The notes under the pieces: model-generated
What the model saw: only the letters and a program-made list of their open reading frames with translations
Database searches by the model: none
Told to the model about the DNA's origin: nothing
Position numbers and translations under genes: made by a program
Shown here: one piece after another, positions 53,032-63,094 of the stretch
How positions within the stretch are numbered: position 1 is the stretch's first letter
Layout of the letters: each line of letters starts with the position of its first letter
Assembly (NCBI RefSeq): GCF_040954645.1
Contig: NC_092806.1
Location: forward strand, 80,758,641-80,822,640
Direction of reading: 5' to 3'
Length of the DNA: 64,000 nucleotides
Source of the DNA: Diabrotica undecimpunctata
Lineage: Eukaryota > Arthropoda > Insecta > Coleoptera > Chrysomelidae

Positions 53032-54860
53032 TTTGGGTCAAAATTAACCGGCCACCTTAAAAATGGGTAATTTTTGATGTCTTATATCTCCTAAACCTGT
53101 TGTCCGATTTAAGTGATTTTTTTAGTATGTTATAGCCTTATTCCTTGACAATATCGTTATAATAATATGGTTGCTAAACAGGTAAATTTTTATTGTATAC
53201 AGGGTGCACGAAATAACTAAAAAAACAGTTTTTTTCTTTGTAGTTTGCATCACCCTGTGGAATATTCTAGCATTTATAAAATATTGAAATTAAAACCTAA
53301 CTATAGCCTCATGTTTTCTCAACATTTTGTTTTTTGATTCATTCGCTTATGTTGGATAATACAAAAGTTAGGTAGTTTAACAACTAGCCATGTTTTTCAT
53401 CAATACAGACGATTTAACTCACCAGCAAAATTAACCCCACCACCTTTATTATTGTTTTGTTTACATTACCTGTGACAGTTTGTTTCCTAAATTTGTCTCA
53501 TCGAAGGATTTTTGACATATAGTCGTTGTACGACACTGTTGAAAGTCTGTTTCCGTGTTAATAACAATTCTTGAACAATTTGTAATTAAAATTAACAATT
53601 AAAATTGTAATTTTATATCATTGTGAGCGAATATTGTTTAAGTTGAAATGTTAGTGCTTATTTATTGTTTATTTTAAAAATGCCACTCGTTCCAACTGAT
53701 AACTAACTGTCAACGTCATATCGCTGGTATACTCGATATACCCAGAACTACGGTACAAGATGCCATCAGACGATTTCGGGAGACAGGATCGTACAACCGC
53801 AGGCCAGGTCAAGACCGAAAACGATGCACTTCAGGTCGAGATGACCGCTTCATTGTCACTAAAGTATTGAGAATCGCTTTTGCACCGCTCCTGAAGCTCG
53901 TAGGTCTCTTCTTGAGGTGAGAAACGTTAGTGTGAATAGACAAACGATTAGAAGACTGTCAGAAATAAACTTGAGGGCTTTTTGTCCAGCTCGCGCACCA
54001 CAACTGCTCCCACAACACCGTAGGGCTAGACTTCAATTTGCGTGAGAATATGCTAACTGGACTATGGCGGAATGGAAGAATATACTGTTCTCAGATGAGA
54101 GCAGAATAGCCCTAAAAGGTCCAGATGGAGGCCAACGTGTCTATAGGCGTCAAAATGAAAGGTTTGCTGCATGCGCTATAACCGAAACAGTGACTTACCG
54201 AGGAGGGTCAATAATGATTTGGGGAGGTCTTACGAAGCGCGTACTGATCTTGTTGTGTTCTGTAGAGGCAGTGTGAATACCCAAGTATACGTGCAAGAAG
54301 TTCTTCAAGACCATGTCATGACTTTTGCACTATTCATTGGTGATAACTTCAGACTAATGCTTGACACTGCACGTTGCCATACAGCAAGATCTACCCGTGA
54401 GTACCTTAATGAGGTCGGGATTCAATAGCCATGGCCAGCACACAGTCCCGATCTTAACCCAATTCAGCATATCTGGGACAACCTCAAAAGCCGGGTAAGA
54501 GCAAGAGTACCAGCCCCTGCATCCTTTGAAGAGCTGAAGACAGCTGCGGTAGAGGAGTGGCACAATATCCCCCAATCTGATATCCAGGATATCATGAATG
54601 GATTGCTAAACCAGCTACAAGAAGTCCTAAGGGCTAGAGGCGACAACACCCATTATTGATACCCAATTTTTTTTTCAATTAGACTTTGATTTCCAAAATC
54701 AAAGATATTGAGTATTTAACAAAAATTACGTAAGGACAGAACTAGACATTTTTGAAAATGTGCAAATACCTCGTTTTATACGAAAGGGTGGGTCAAATGG
54801 GGTACATGGAAATATTAGGTTATTTTTTAATTAAACATGTAATGAAGTATTAAACATTAT
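53029..54860 (+). mobile_element. Tc1-like transposon relic
   Basis: Begins right after (TA)n with CTTTGGGTCAAAATTAACCG, plausible as a Tc1-type end. It includes noncoding flank to about 53680, then transposase. No matching inverted right end was found before 54866, so the right boundary is uncertain. Confidence 0.6.
53681..54658 (+). pseudogene. Tc1-like DD34E transposase, catalytic Glu lost
   Basis: N-terminal HTH: QRHIAGILDIPRTTVQDAI, RRFRETGSYNRRPGQ. Second HTH region: VSVNRQTIRRLSEINL. Catalytic part: WKNILFSDESRIALKGPDG (first Asp), GGSIMIWGGL, LMLDTARCHTARSTREYL (second Asp) and WPAHSPDLNPIQHIWDNL. The last motif is normally NPIEH, so the third catalytic residue is Gln here. Frame shifts (near 53860 and 54245), a TAG after NEVGIQ and a 3-bp deletion add to the damage. 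It ends RGDNTHY. Confidence 0.85.
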
Positions 54861-54866
54861 TATACA
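54661..54866. other. Short noncoding spacer
   Basis: AT-rich 3' flank of the Tc1-like relic. A small hairpin (ACATTTTTGAAAATGT near 54747) was seen and nothing else. Confidence 0.4.
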
Positions 54867-56147
54867 GTAGGTTCAGTATGACAGTACGAACAGTATTAAA
54901 AAATAAAAATCAAATTATAAACAAAAATCGCATATAAAAGTGTCATCATCATCTTCACAGCTTGAACAAGCTTCATGTGCCCAGCTACCCCATTTGCAGC
55001 ACCGAATCCAACCTTCCTGATCGAAAGAGTTTTTGTACACCTCGTTGCAAAAAATGCAAGCTTCTTCGTCTTCTTCTTCCTCGTCTTCATTAGAGGACGT
55101 ACCAGAATCTTCAGCCTAACACTGTTTATTTTTACGCTTATTTTGGATAGATAAACCATTGGTTTGTTTCATTTTCTTGGGCAGTAGCAGGACTGGTTCT
55201 CTAGTCTTTCTTTTCTTTAATAGATTATCACTGGAAGTCGCCGATTTTTTATTTTTGTTGAAAAGGCCTTTTTTGTGTTTACCTTCTTGTTTCTCTTGGC
55301 GCTCCTGTTCTTCGGTCTCTAGTTCAGCCTTGTATGGTGACGATGTTAATATGACAGTTTTACCTTTCCTTCTGTTACTATTCCTTTTTACAGCTCCTTT
55401 TCTTGGGGTGCGGACATCAAAATTTTTGGTGAAAGCAGAATAGCTGATTTGGGTGACGTAGACCTACCTGTTGTAAGTAGATGACTCAGGAGAAGTTTCT
55501 TTATAAGGCTCAGGAGAAGCGTCGTTAGAAGGCACAGTTCCACTTGAAAAAGTAGAATGTTCTGTTCTATTGTTTGTGGTGTTGGTAGTAGTGGCGCATG
55601 ATATCTGCTGCTCAGAATTGTGGTTTGGTTGTTCTGTGGTATCTGACGGGGCAAACAGGTAATCAAGGTATACATCTCTATTGAAAAGATATATTCCTGT
55701 TTTTTCAAATCCCTTCACTGCGGTTTGAACATTAGCTGCTCTTGAAAAAGCAGCATTAACTAGTTGTCCAATTTGATAAATTGTAACACCCCAGCGTTTA
55801 ACCTCTTGTTCATAAAATGTACTAAGTGGTGCCACAAATGAGACATCGAGCGGTTGTAATCGATGTGTGCTGTGTGGTGGAAAACATAATATAACGTTAT
55901 TTTACCGAGCAAGATGAAGGAGTTCTAAACTTTTGGTATGGGAACTGTGACCATCAAGAATAAGCAGCACTGGTTTTTGAGGTCCGGGATTAGAAAACTC
56001 AATAAACGTTTTAAACCATACAATAAAGTTTTCTTTGGTAATCCAACCAGTCTCATAAAACACTGCAGATGACCCTGGTGGGGCACCATCCATTAAGAAC
56101 GGATTTGCTTTCTTACGGGAAAATACAAACATCCCTGGCATAAAATT
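54867..56147 (-). pseudogene. Pogo/Tigger-like transposase, C-terminal half, interrupted by Gypsy element C
   Basis: From 56147 downwards: MPGMFVFSRKKANPFL, GAPPGSSAVFYETGWITKEN, VLLILDGHSSH (second Asp), then CFPPHSTHRLQPLDVS (third Asp), 35 residues apart counting one stop. VKGFEKTGIYLFNRDVY closes the DDE_1 domain. A low-complexity linker follows, and the protein ends in a Cys-rich finger (ACIFCNEVYKNSF, WIRCCKWGSWAHEAC, FICDFC) common in insect pogo-like proteins. A single stop replaces a Glu codon after LLHLAR, and a few frame changes occur in the linker. The N-terminal half would lie beyond the right end of the window, on the far side of element C. CAGTAGGTTCAGTATGACAG at 54867 may be the element's terminal repeat. 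Confidence 0.8.
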
Positions 56148-57072
56148 TGTAACGATAAGACTACCAAAGAGAATTGAAATACTATTGTAAAAATAATACC
56201 TCAATCAACCATGGGAGCTTATCGTCTATACCTTGCCTAGCTCAGTATCTCAAGGGTGAGTTCGTCTTGTCTTAAACTAGGGATTGAACCTTAGTTCTCA
56301 GTTGATAGCAAATAAGACAAATTTTAACCAATCATATTTATTTAAATCAATAAAAAAAAAAACATTAATTAACCCTGCCAAAGCTTAACAGTTAATAAGT
56401 GTTACTTATTGCTTCGATGGGCGGCTTGTGTGTTCTAGCTGTTGGATCCTCCAATTAGAAGTTGTGGAATTAGAAGTTGTGGCTTCTGGAGAGCTGCAGT
56501 CACACGTGGCTGTATGTCCAAATATGCCAATAAGACCAATAAAATTTCGATATGTCCAGTAAGGTTTTGATATGTCCAATAAACCAATACGGTTTTGATA
56601 TGTCCAATAAAAATAAACTGTCCAGTAAACCCAAGAGAATTTGTAGACTATACAAAATGAGTCTTATAATAATTTTTGCCTTCTTTTATAAATTTCAAAA
56701 AGAGGCAAAAAATAATCCCACTACAGAAAAGTTGTTTTGACAGAAAGTGGGAGACTGAATGAAGTTAGCACAGATGTCATAGGATGTTGCTATAGATATC
56801 ATGAAACTAGCTTGTCAGTCAACACGGAACAGAATAGTCTGCCGAACAAAACTGAGAGGGCGAATATTTATTCTACGGGACAGAAAGAGAAAGAAAATAA
56901 AGACAGAGGAAGAAAAGAAAAAACATTTTGTGGGCGCCAACTATTTTTATAAATAAAAAAAAATAGTAAAAATTAAACTGAAGATAAAGAAATTAATAAA
57001 TTAATAAAGAAATTAAAATGAAATAATTATTAAAATATAAATTAATAGAGATGTGACGTTTATAACGTTACA
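56148..57072 (-). repeat. LTR of element C (3' LTR in the coding direction)
   Basis: Starts TGTAACGATAAGACTACC and ends ACGTTTATAACGTTACA. Near-identical to 63095-64000; a small length difference near 56460 (a 23-bp repeat unit, TTAGAAGTTGTGGAATT) was noticed. Confidence 0.95.
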
Positions 57073-57086
57073 CACTCCTACCACCC
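57073..57086 (-). promoter_or_regulatory. Polypurine tract of element C
   Basis: The minus strand reads GGGTGGTAGGAGTG immediately before the LTR. Confidence 0.7.
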
Positions 57087-58537
57087 ATCAGAAAAATTTC
57101 GAACACAACTGAGAAATTTTTCTCAAAGAAAACAAGAACACAATGTTCTACCTAGGAATAAATATATGCAGTAGTAATCCGTAGTAACAAATCGAAAATA
57201 AATACTTTATAACGAAGCAATCAAGTTAATGAATATAATAACAAAAGAATGATCATAAAAAATTTTTAGAGTATTACTCAGGGAAATTGAATACTTCCCA
57301 ACGAATTGTAGTATCCGTCAAACTAAAATTTGTTATATGTTATTTAAAAAATATATATAACAAAATAATTAAATTAATGAATATAAGTAATTAAGTTTAC
57401 ATTACTATTCATAAAAAATTTAAAGTATAACTCAAATTTGCTATATTTAAAAAAAAATAACAAAATAATTTTCAGATGTTAATCTGGGGAAAATAAAAAA
57501 AATTACCCAATGAATTTTAGTATTCATTAGACTAAAAATGAATGAAGAATATTAATTTAAATTAATCGGGTATCTGTAGACTTTGGTACTGTACATGGAC
57601 CCTACCAAAGGATCAATTGAAACCATGTTGGTATGAACGCAGCAGCCCATAGCCCACGGTTAAACCACGACAGCGCTCCTCGGAGACGACAGCCCTATGT
57701 GCCATGAACCCCCCGACGCCATACCCTGGAGACAACCCACCATTTAAGGAAGATCCAGTGGTACGAATGTACATCTGCATCAAAGCTCAGGCCCACAATA
57801 ACAAAAATAATAATAACAAAGGGGCAATGCATCTGATATATTCAGATATACATTGTTGAAGAATTCTGTCTTCAGAAATTCTTCTTCGGAAGTACAACAA
57901 CTTCCTTTGCAAAATAGCATTCTATACACATAGTATGAAGTCTAGTTAATAATCAAAGTCAAAGGTAAGTATACAAAAATAAAGAGAAATAAGCAAAGTC
58001 AGGTAAATACATAATATAGAGATCATATCTCACAAAAATGAATAGTTAATGGATACTGAATGAATGAACCTCAAAAAAAAATAGTACTCAGGATAACTGA
58101 GTACCTAAAGTAAGGTAACAATAATATCAAAATTATAAAATGAGTAAAAGCATGTAGACATTGATATGCAAATGTAATTATTGATAAACAACTCAAAAAT
58201 ACATATAAACTTTACTTGATATGTCAAATAAGACAAAGTTCTACACAAAAGAGATATAGTAACTGTATAAAACAAGTCTTAGAAGACTAAGAGTAAGTTA
58301 ATAATGAAAATAAGATAATGATACATAAGAAATGTTATTCTCACTAAATATAAACCAGGGATCTACACAAAAGAATAAAGTACTGCATAAATATAGTTTA
58401 CAAAAATAGAAGAAAACAAGTGAAAGTAGGTATACTACAATCAAACTTCAAAGCGCCATAATTCTACACCAGATTTCTAAAAGTAGATGCATAGAATTAT
58501 TTTAACTCCACAAGAAATAAAAAAAACACATCATCCA

Positions 58538-58542
<5 letters not shown>
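57087..58542 (-). other. 3' noncoding region of element C with hairpin repeats and the conserved block
   Basis: Hairpin units at 57300-57319 and 57509-57528, conserved block 57565-57800, conserved hairpin 57825-57855, and TCTACACAAAAG motifs near 58229 and 58369. The same order as in element B. Confidence 0.75.

Positions 58543-58618
<76 letters not shown>
58543..58618. repeat. (TA)n tract, left border of the RTE insertion
   Basis: Pure TA repeat directly abutting RT coding sequence. Confidence 0.95.
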
Positions 58619-58621
<3 letters not shown>

Positions 58622-59775
58622 ATCAAATATTTACAGTCAAGCAGGTCTTGAGCAAATCGTGGGAACACGACATTGATGTTCACAACGTGTTTGTAGACTT
58701 CAAACAGGCATACGATTCAGTCAAAAGGGACAGACTATACTATATATTGGCAGAATTAGCAATACCACATAAGCTAATTAGACTCATTAAAGCCACAATG
58801 GATGAAACTCAGGCATGTGTACGAATACAAAACAACCGGACAGACTTTTTCAAAATCTCGCAGGGACTAAAGCAGGGAGATGGGCTGGCACCAACATTGT
58901 TTAACCTGGCACTGGAGTATGCGGTTAGGCAAATGCAAACTGGACGAGAAAACCTACTGACCAATAAAACGGTTCAACTGGCTGCCTACGCCGATGATAT
59001 TAATATTATGAGTAGAACATCAACAGGAGCACAGGAAGCATACGCAGAGTTAAAAACACAAACGAAAAGGCTAGGTCTGGAAATTAACACGGAAAAAACA
59101 AAAATAATGGTACAGACGAGAAGAAATATAATCCCACAAAACATTATGCATGAAGATGACATTGAAACGGTTGGAAAGTTTACATACCTGGGAGTAGAAA
59201 TATATGCCGATGGAGCAGAGGATGGAGAAATACGAAAAAGGATAACGCAGGCAAACAAAGCTTATTTTGCCCTCTCCCATATATTTCGGTCTAAAAGTGT
59301 CCACCGAAATACAAAGATGAGAATCTATAAAACTTTAATTCGGCCAATAGCATGTTATGGCAGCGAAGCATGGGTCCTGAAAGAAACATCCAAAAACAAA
59401 CTCGACACATTCGAAAGAAAAGTACTGAGGAGAATACTAGGACCTGTGAGGGAAAACGGAATCTTCAGAATTCGATATAACAACGAGCTCTATCAACTGT
59501 ATAAGGAAACACCCCTGTCAGACTTCATTAGAATACAAAGATTGCAATGGGCCGGACATGTGATACGAATTGGAGAGGATAGGCTACCAAAACGAGCACT
59601 GAACGCCAGAATGCAGGGAAAGAGACCAGTTGGAAAGCCAAGAAAGCGCTGGGAAGACACAGTAAGCAGCGACGCACAAGCACTTTTAGGAGTCCGTGTA
59701 TGGAGAAGAGCAGCCACAGACAGACAAGGGTGGAGGCAAAAAATAAAGGAGGCCAAGGCTCATTTTGGGCTGTAG
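58619..59775 (+). CDS. RTE-type reverse transcriptase, 5'-truncated but open (375 codons from the first ATG)
   Basis: The frame is already open at the (TA)n border (DQIFTVKQVLSKSWEHDI) and continues from the ATG at 58648. Motifs are VFVDFKQAYDSV (A), ISQGLKQGDGLAPTLFNLAL (B), LAAYADDINIM (C, catalytic YADD), RIYKTLIRPIACYGSEAWVL and LQWAGHVIR. It ends RVWRRAATDRQGW...AHFGL. The fingers, endonuclease and N-terminal domains are absent, as in a 5'-truncated RTE insertion. The 3' UTR is only about 15-25 bp before a (TA)n tail, typical of the RTE clade. There is no stop or frameshift across 1.1 kb, so the insertion is young. It cannot be autonomous. Confidence 0.9.
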
Positions 59776-59787
59776 TGCCGTAGAAGA

Positions 59788-59790
<3 letters not shown>

Positions 59791-59859
<69 letters not shown>
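59791..59859. repeat. (TA)n tail of the RTE insertion
   Basis: The TA repeat follows GCCGTAGAAGAAG at the 3' end of the element. Confidence 0.95.
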
Positions 59860-59861
<2 letters not shown>

Positions 59862-60172
59862 ACTACGGTATATTAATTGTCTCTAAAAGACCAAAAAGGA
59901 TTCATATAATCTGGCCCAAAATCTCCTTAGGATATATGTATCCTAGGAAAACTAAAACACCATGTATGCAACTAACCATGTTGTCATACATAAAGTGCTG
60001 GATGAGGCTTTTAATTGTATCAAAATCAAAAACAATTACCCAAAGTAAAATAATAGGAATATATAAACAGTTAGGGTAATGTCAAATAAATAAGATTAAT
60101 ATGTTTATCATAACTACAGAAATATCAAAATATAAAGAGATAAAAGATAATGCTTTACTATATTATACAACA
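59860..60172 (-). other. Noncoding part of element C after the long frame
   Basis: AT-rich. No gene is recognised. It forms the 3' side of the element C coding region, continuing beyond the RTE insertion. Confidence 0.5.
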
Positions 60173-62728
60173 TTATTGAGACTCATCATCACTAGAATCA
60201 GTAACATCTAACTTAATATCTTGCACATGAAAATTACCAAGGTCTTTACCATCTAGATCCTTAACATTATATACTAAAGGAGATAAAACTTTATGTATAA
60301 TACAGGGAATAAATTTGGGAGCTAATTTAGCAGAAAAATCATCCACAGCTTTTGAAAGGATATTATTTTTCTTCCAGATTTTGTCACCTACATGAAATTT
60401 TACATCACGTCTACGTAAATTGTAGCGTTTAGTGTTGGTATTGTAAGAGTGACGTATTCTCTTCTGAACTTCATTAAAGACAGGAGAAATATTCTGTAAA
60501 GGCTTGCAAGAAGCACAAACTTTACATTTATGAACATAGTTCACAACAAAAGATCTCATTTTAGGCCAGTAATACAATTCAGAAATCCTAGAAAGGGTTT
60601 TAAAGACACCTAAATGAGCAGCTGTAAGATTATAATGATACATTTGCAAAATTTCCTTCCTCTGTGGAGAAGGAACAAAAATTTTCCATTCTGGAGAAGA
60701 ATCGGAAAACTTTGAGCTAGAAAAAACATGTTTATAGAGAACATTATCCTGAACCTTAAAAGCAGGATATAAGTTATGGTTTACTGTAACTTTCCCTATC
60801 ATATTCCTATACCAAGCATCTGTTTTTAAATTAGATAAATTCAAGAGAGAAACTTGAGATACTTCAGGAATTCTTGAAAGAGAGTCAGTTACTACATTTA
60901 CAGAATCACTACGATGAACAGAGTTAAGTTGTGACTGCTGAATGTCAGAATGATTTTCAGCACTGCTAACAGTATTTACTACACAAGTAGATAAATCTGT
61001 AGCCTTAAATGAAAAATTTGAGAAATCCAAACAAAGTTCAAACAAACGAATAAAATCCATACCTAATATCATCTTATGTGAAATAGAAGGAACTACTAAC
61101 ACTTTAAGTGATTGAGTTTTACTCAATAAAGTAACAGGTAACCAAACATATCCTAAAATACTCTGAATGTTTCCATCAGCAGTAGTGAGTTGACTTGAAA
61201 CATCATAATTAAGTGCTAATTTGAGTTTTTTAAGTAAAAATAAAGAAGGAAAACCAATAATACTAACATTACTGCCAGTATCAAGAAGTGCAGAGATTGT
61301 TTCACTACCTACAGAAATAGAAATATATGGTCTATTATCATTAGTATGAACATCTAATAATGAAGTAGAATTTAAATGTACCTTAGAATTTAAAGGACCA
61401 CTAGAAAGAACAGAAGTACTAGAAGAAGGTAAAGTTTCAGATTGTACTGAAGAAAAAGTGCTTAAATTATCATTAGATATAAAAGAAGTAGTTTTAGGTA
61501 TAACTTTCTTAGACACATTCACTGACTTGGGTTGTTTGAATGTCTTCGAAAAGTTTTCCCTGGAATGTTCTTTCAAACCGTTTTTTGAACATCTGCTACA
61601 TTCATTTGTGGTAATATTCTTAAACCCACAACCATGACAAAACTTTCTCTTGGGTTTATTACATACTTGAAAAGTATGGCCTGTCATGTTGCAGTTCCAA
61701 CATGTAGCAGAAGAAGAAAGAGACTCAACAGAAAATTTACTGCGAGACGAAATAGTAAGAGCAGCTTCAAATCTCTTACAATACTTTGTAAGGTCTGCAA
61801 CTGATTCCACATCCTGGAAAGCAAGAGCCTTGACATAATCAGGAAGAAGACCATTAATGATTTCATCTACTTTTTCACACTCAGGAATAGATTTTGAAGA
61901 CCGGGGCATCAAAGACTCCATATAAGAAATATATGCAGAAACAGGTTGTTTGAAAGACTGTTTTGTAGAACGTATTTGTTCCCACAAATTTCTTTCATAA
62001 TTGTAAGGTAAATAAGTTTCCTTTAAGGAAGCAACTAATTCAGACCAAGAATTAAAAGATTTTTTTGTAAAGTGATTATGCCACCAAGTAAAAGCAGCAC
62101 CTTCAAATAGGTCTCCTGCAGAGATGAATAAATCTTCATCAGTGCAGTTCCTAGAAAACTTTAAAGTTTCAATCTGTTCGAGAAATGGAATTAGAGGTTC
62201 TTTACCAGAAAATTTTTTAATACCCCATTTATAAACAGGAACAGACTTAACAGGTGAGACTGAAGATTGAGAATAATTGAGGTTTACTCTATCAGGAGTA
62301 GAAGCAACAGGTTGGTCTACCATATCATGTTGATCTACAATGTCAGACAAAGTACCTTCTAATTTCAACAAATCATAGCGGATAGCTTTTTTTAATTTTT
62401 CTTCGTCTACAGAAGTTGGCTGTAGACGGGAGATTCTACCAGACAAATGAGTTAAACGAGAACTGAAAGCTTTGAATCTACTATCAGATTTTGTACCTGA
62501 ATAATCAGATATAAGACTTAATAGGTCAGAATAGGAAGCTAAAGCTTGTTGGTAATCAACATCAAAAGATAGATTAACAGAAACATCAGAAAAACTACGG
62601 TTACTGGCTTCCTGAGAAAGAAGTCCAGCAAGGATCTTTAGTTTTTCCTCTACTGTATTTGGGACAGAGACATTCCTAATAAGAATTTCATATGATAATT
62701 CATCTGTCTTTAAATGTTTAGGTAGCAT
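60173..62728 (-). CDS. gag-protease plus integrase remnants in one 851-codon frame; RT/RNase H and integrase core deleted in frame
   Basis: Residues 1-170: helical N-terminal region (MLPKHLKTDELSYEIL). About 175-330: capsid (VYKWGIKKFSGKEPLIPFLE, AFTWWHNHF, NLWEQIRSTKQSF). About 341: zinc knuckle CWNCNMTGHTFQVC, then CHGCGFKNITTNEC. About 478: protease ALLDTGSNVSIIG, then MILGMDFIRLF. At about 602 (near 60920) protease sequence jumps directly to the RNase H/integrase junction (HRSDSVNVVTDSLSRIPE), skipping about 1.3 kb of RT and RNase H present in element B. About 703-740: integrase zinc module (AAHLGVFKTLSRI, CKVCASCK). At about 742 (near 60501) it skips the integrase catalytic core of about 0.6 kb and resumes at VFNEVQKRIRHSY and the C-terminal domain ending DSSDDESQ. 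Both joins keep the frame. It probably makes particle protein and protease and would rely on another copy for RT and integrase. Confidence 0.93.
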   Translation of the reverse strand: MLPKHLKTDELSYEILIRNVSVPNTVEEKLKILAGLLSQEASNRSFSDVSVNLSFDVDYQQALASYSDLLSLISDYSGTKSDSRFKAFSSRLTHLSGRISRLQPTSVDEEKLKKAIRYDLLKLEGTLSDIVDQHDMVDQPVASTPDRVNLNYSQSSVSPVKSVPVYKWGIKKFSGKEPLIPFLEQIETLKFSRNCTDEDLFISAGDLFEGAAFTWWHNHFTKKSFNSWSELVASLKETYLPYNYERNLWEQIRSTKQSFKQPVSAYISYMESLMPRSSKSIPECEKVDEIINGLLPDYVKALAFQDVESVADLTKYCKRFEAALTISSRSKFSVESLSSSATCWNCNMTGHTFQVCNKPKRKFCHGCGFKNITTNECSRCSKNGLKEHSRENFSKTFKQPKSVNVSKKVIPKTTSFISNDNLSTFSSVQSETLPSSSTSVLSSGPLNSKVHLNSTSLLDVHTNDNRPYISISVGSETISALLDTGSNVSIIGFPSLFLLKKLKLALNYDVSSQLTTADGNIQSILGYVWLPVTLLSKTQSLKVLVVPSISHKMILGMDFIRLFELCLDFSNFSFKATDLSTCVVNTVSSAENHSDIQQSQLNSVHRSDSVNVVTDSLSRIPEVSQVSLLNLSNLKTDAWYRNMIGKVTVNHNLYPAFKVQDNVLYKHVFSSSKFSDSSPEWKIFVPSPQRKEILQMYHYNLTAAHLGVFKTLSRISELYYWPKMRSFVVNYVHKCKVCASCKPLQNISPVFNEVQKRIRHSYNTNTKRYNLRRRDVKFHVGDKIWKKNNILSKAVDDFSAKLAPKFIPCIIHKVLSPLVYNVKDLDGKDLGNFHVQDIKLDVTDSSDDESQ

Positions 62729-63075
62729 CTTGAAGAAATAATTTAAAAAAATTAAGAAAGTAATTAAAATACACTACCCACAAAAACTGGTTAAGTTAAA
62801 AAAAAACAAACCACTTACAACAGTATAAAAGTACCTACCATCAAAAAAAAACATAAAAATATCTGAGTATAAAATATATATGCTGAAATATATAAAAACT
62901 TTTTAACCCAACATGTGAAAATATATAAAAACAGTCAAAAATATGGAAATATTAAAATTAACTGCAAATAATGATAATATGAACACACAAAAAATATAAA
63001 TAATAAAGTATTTATTAAAGTTTGTTATTTGCCACCAAACCAAAAACCCAGAGCACAATTCCCTGAATAAAACAA

Positions 63076-63094
63076 GTACGGTTGGGCGCCAATG
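63076..63094 (-). promoter_or_regulatory. Primer-binding site of element C
   Basis: Immediately inside the LTR, the minus strand reads CATTGGCGCCCAACCGTACT. TGGCGCCCAAC is a common Gypsy primer-site start. Confidence 0.75.
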
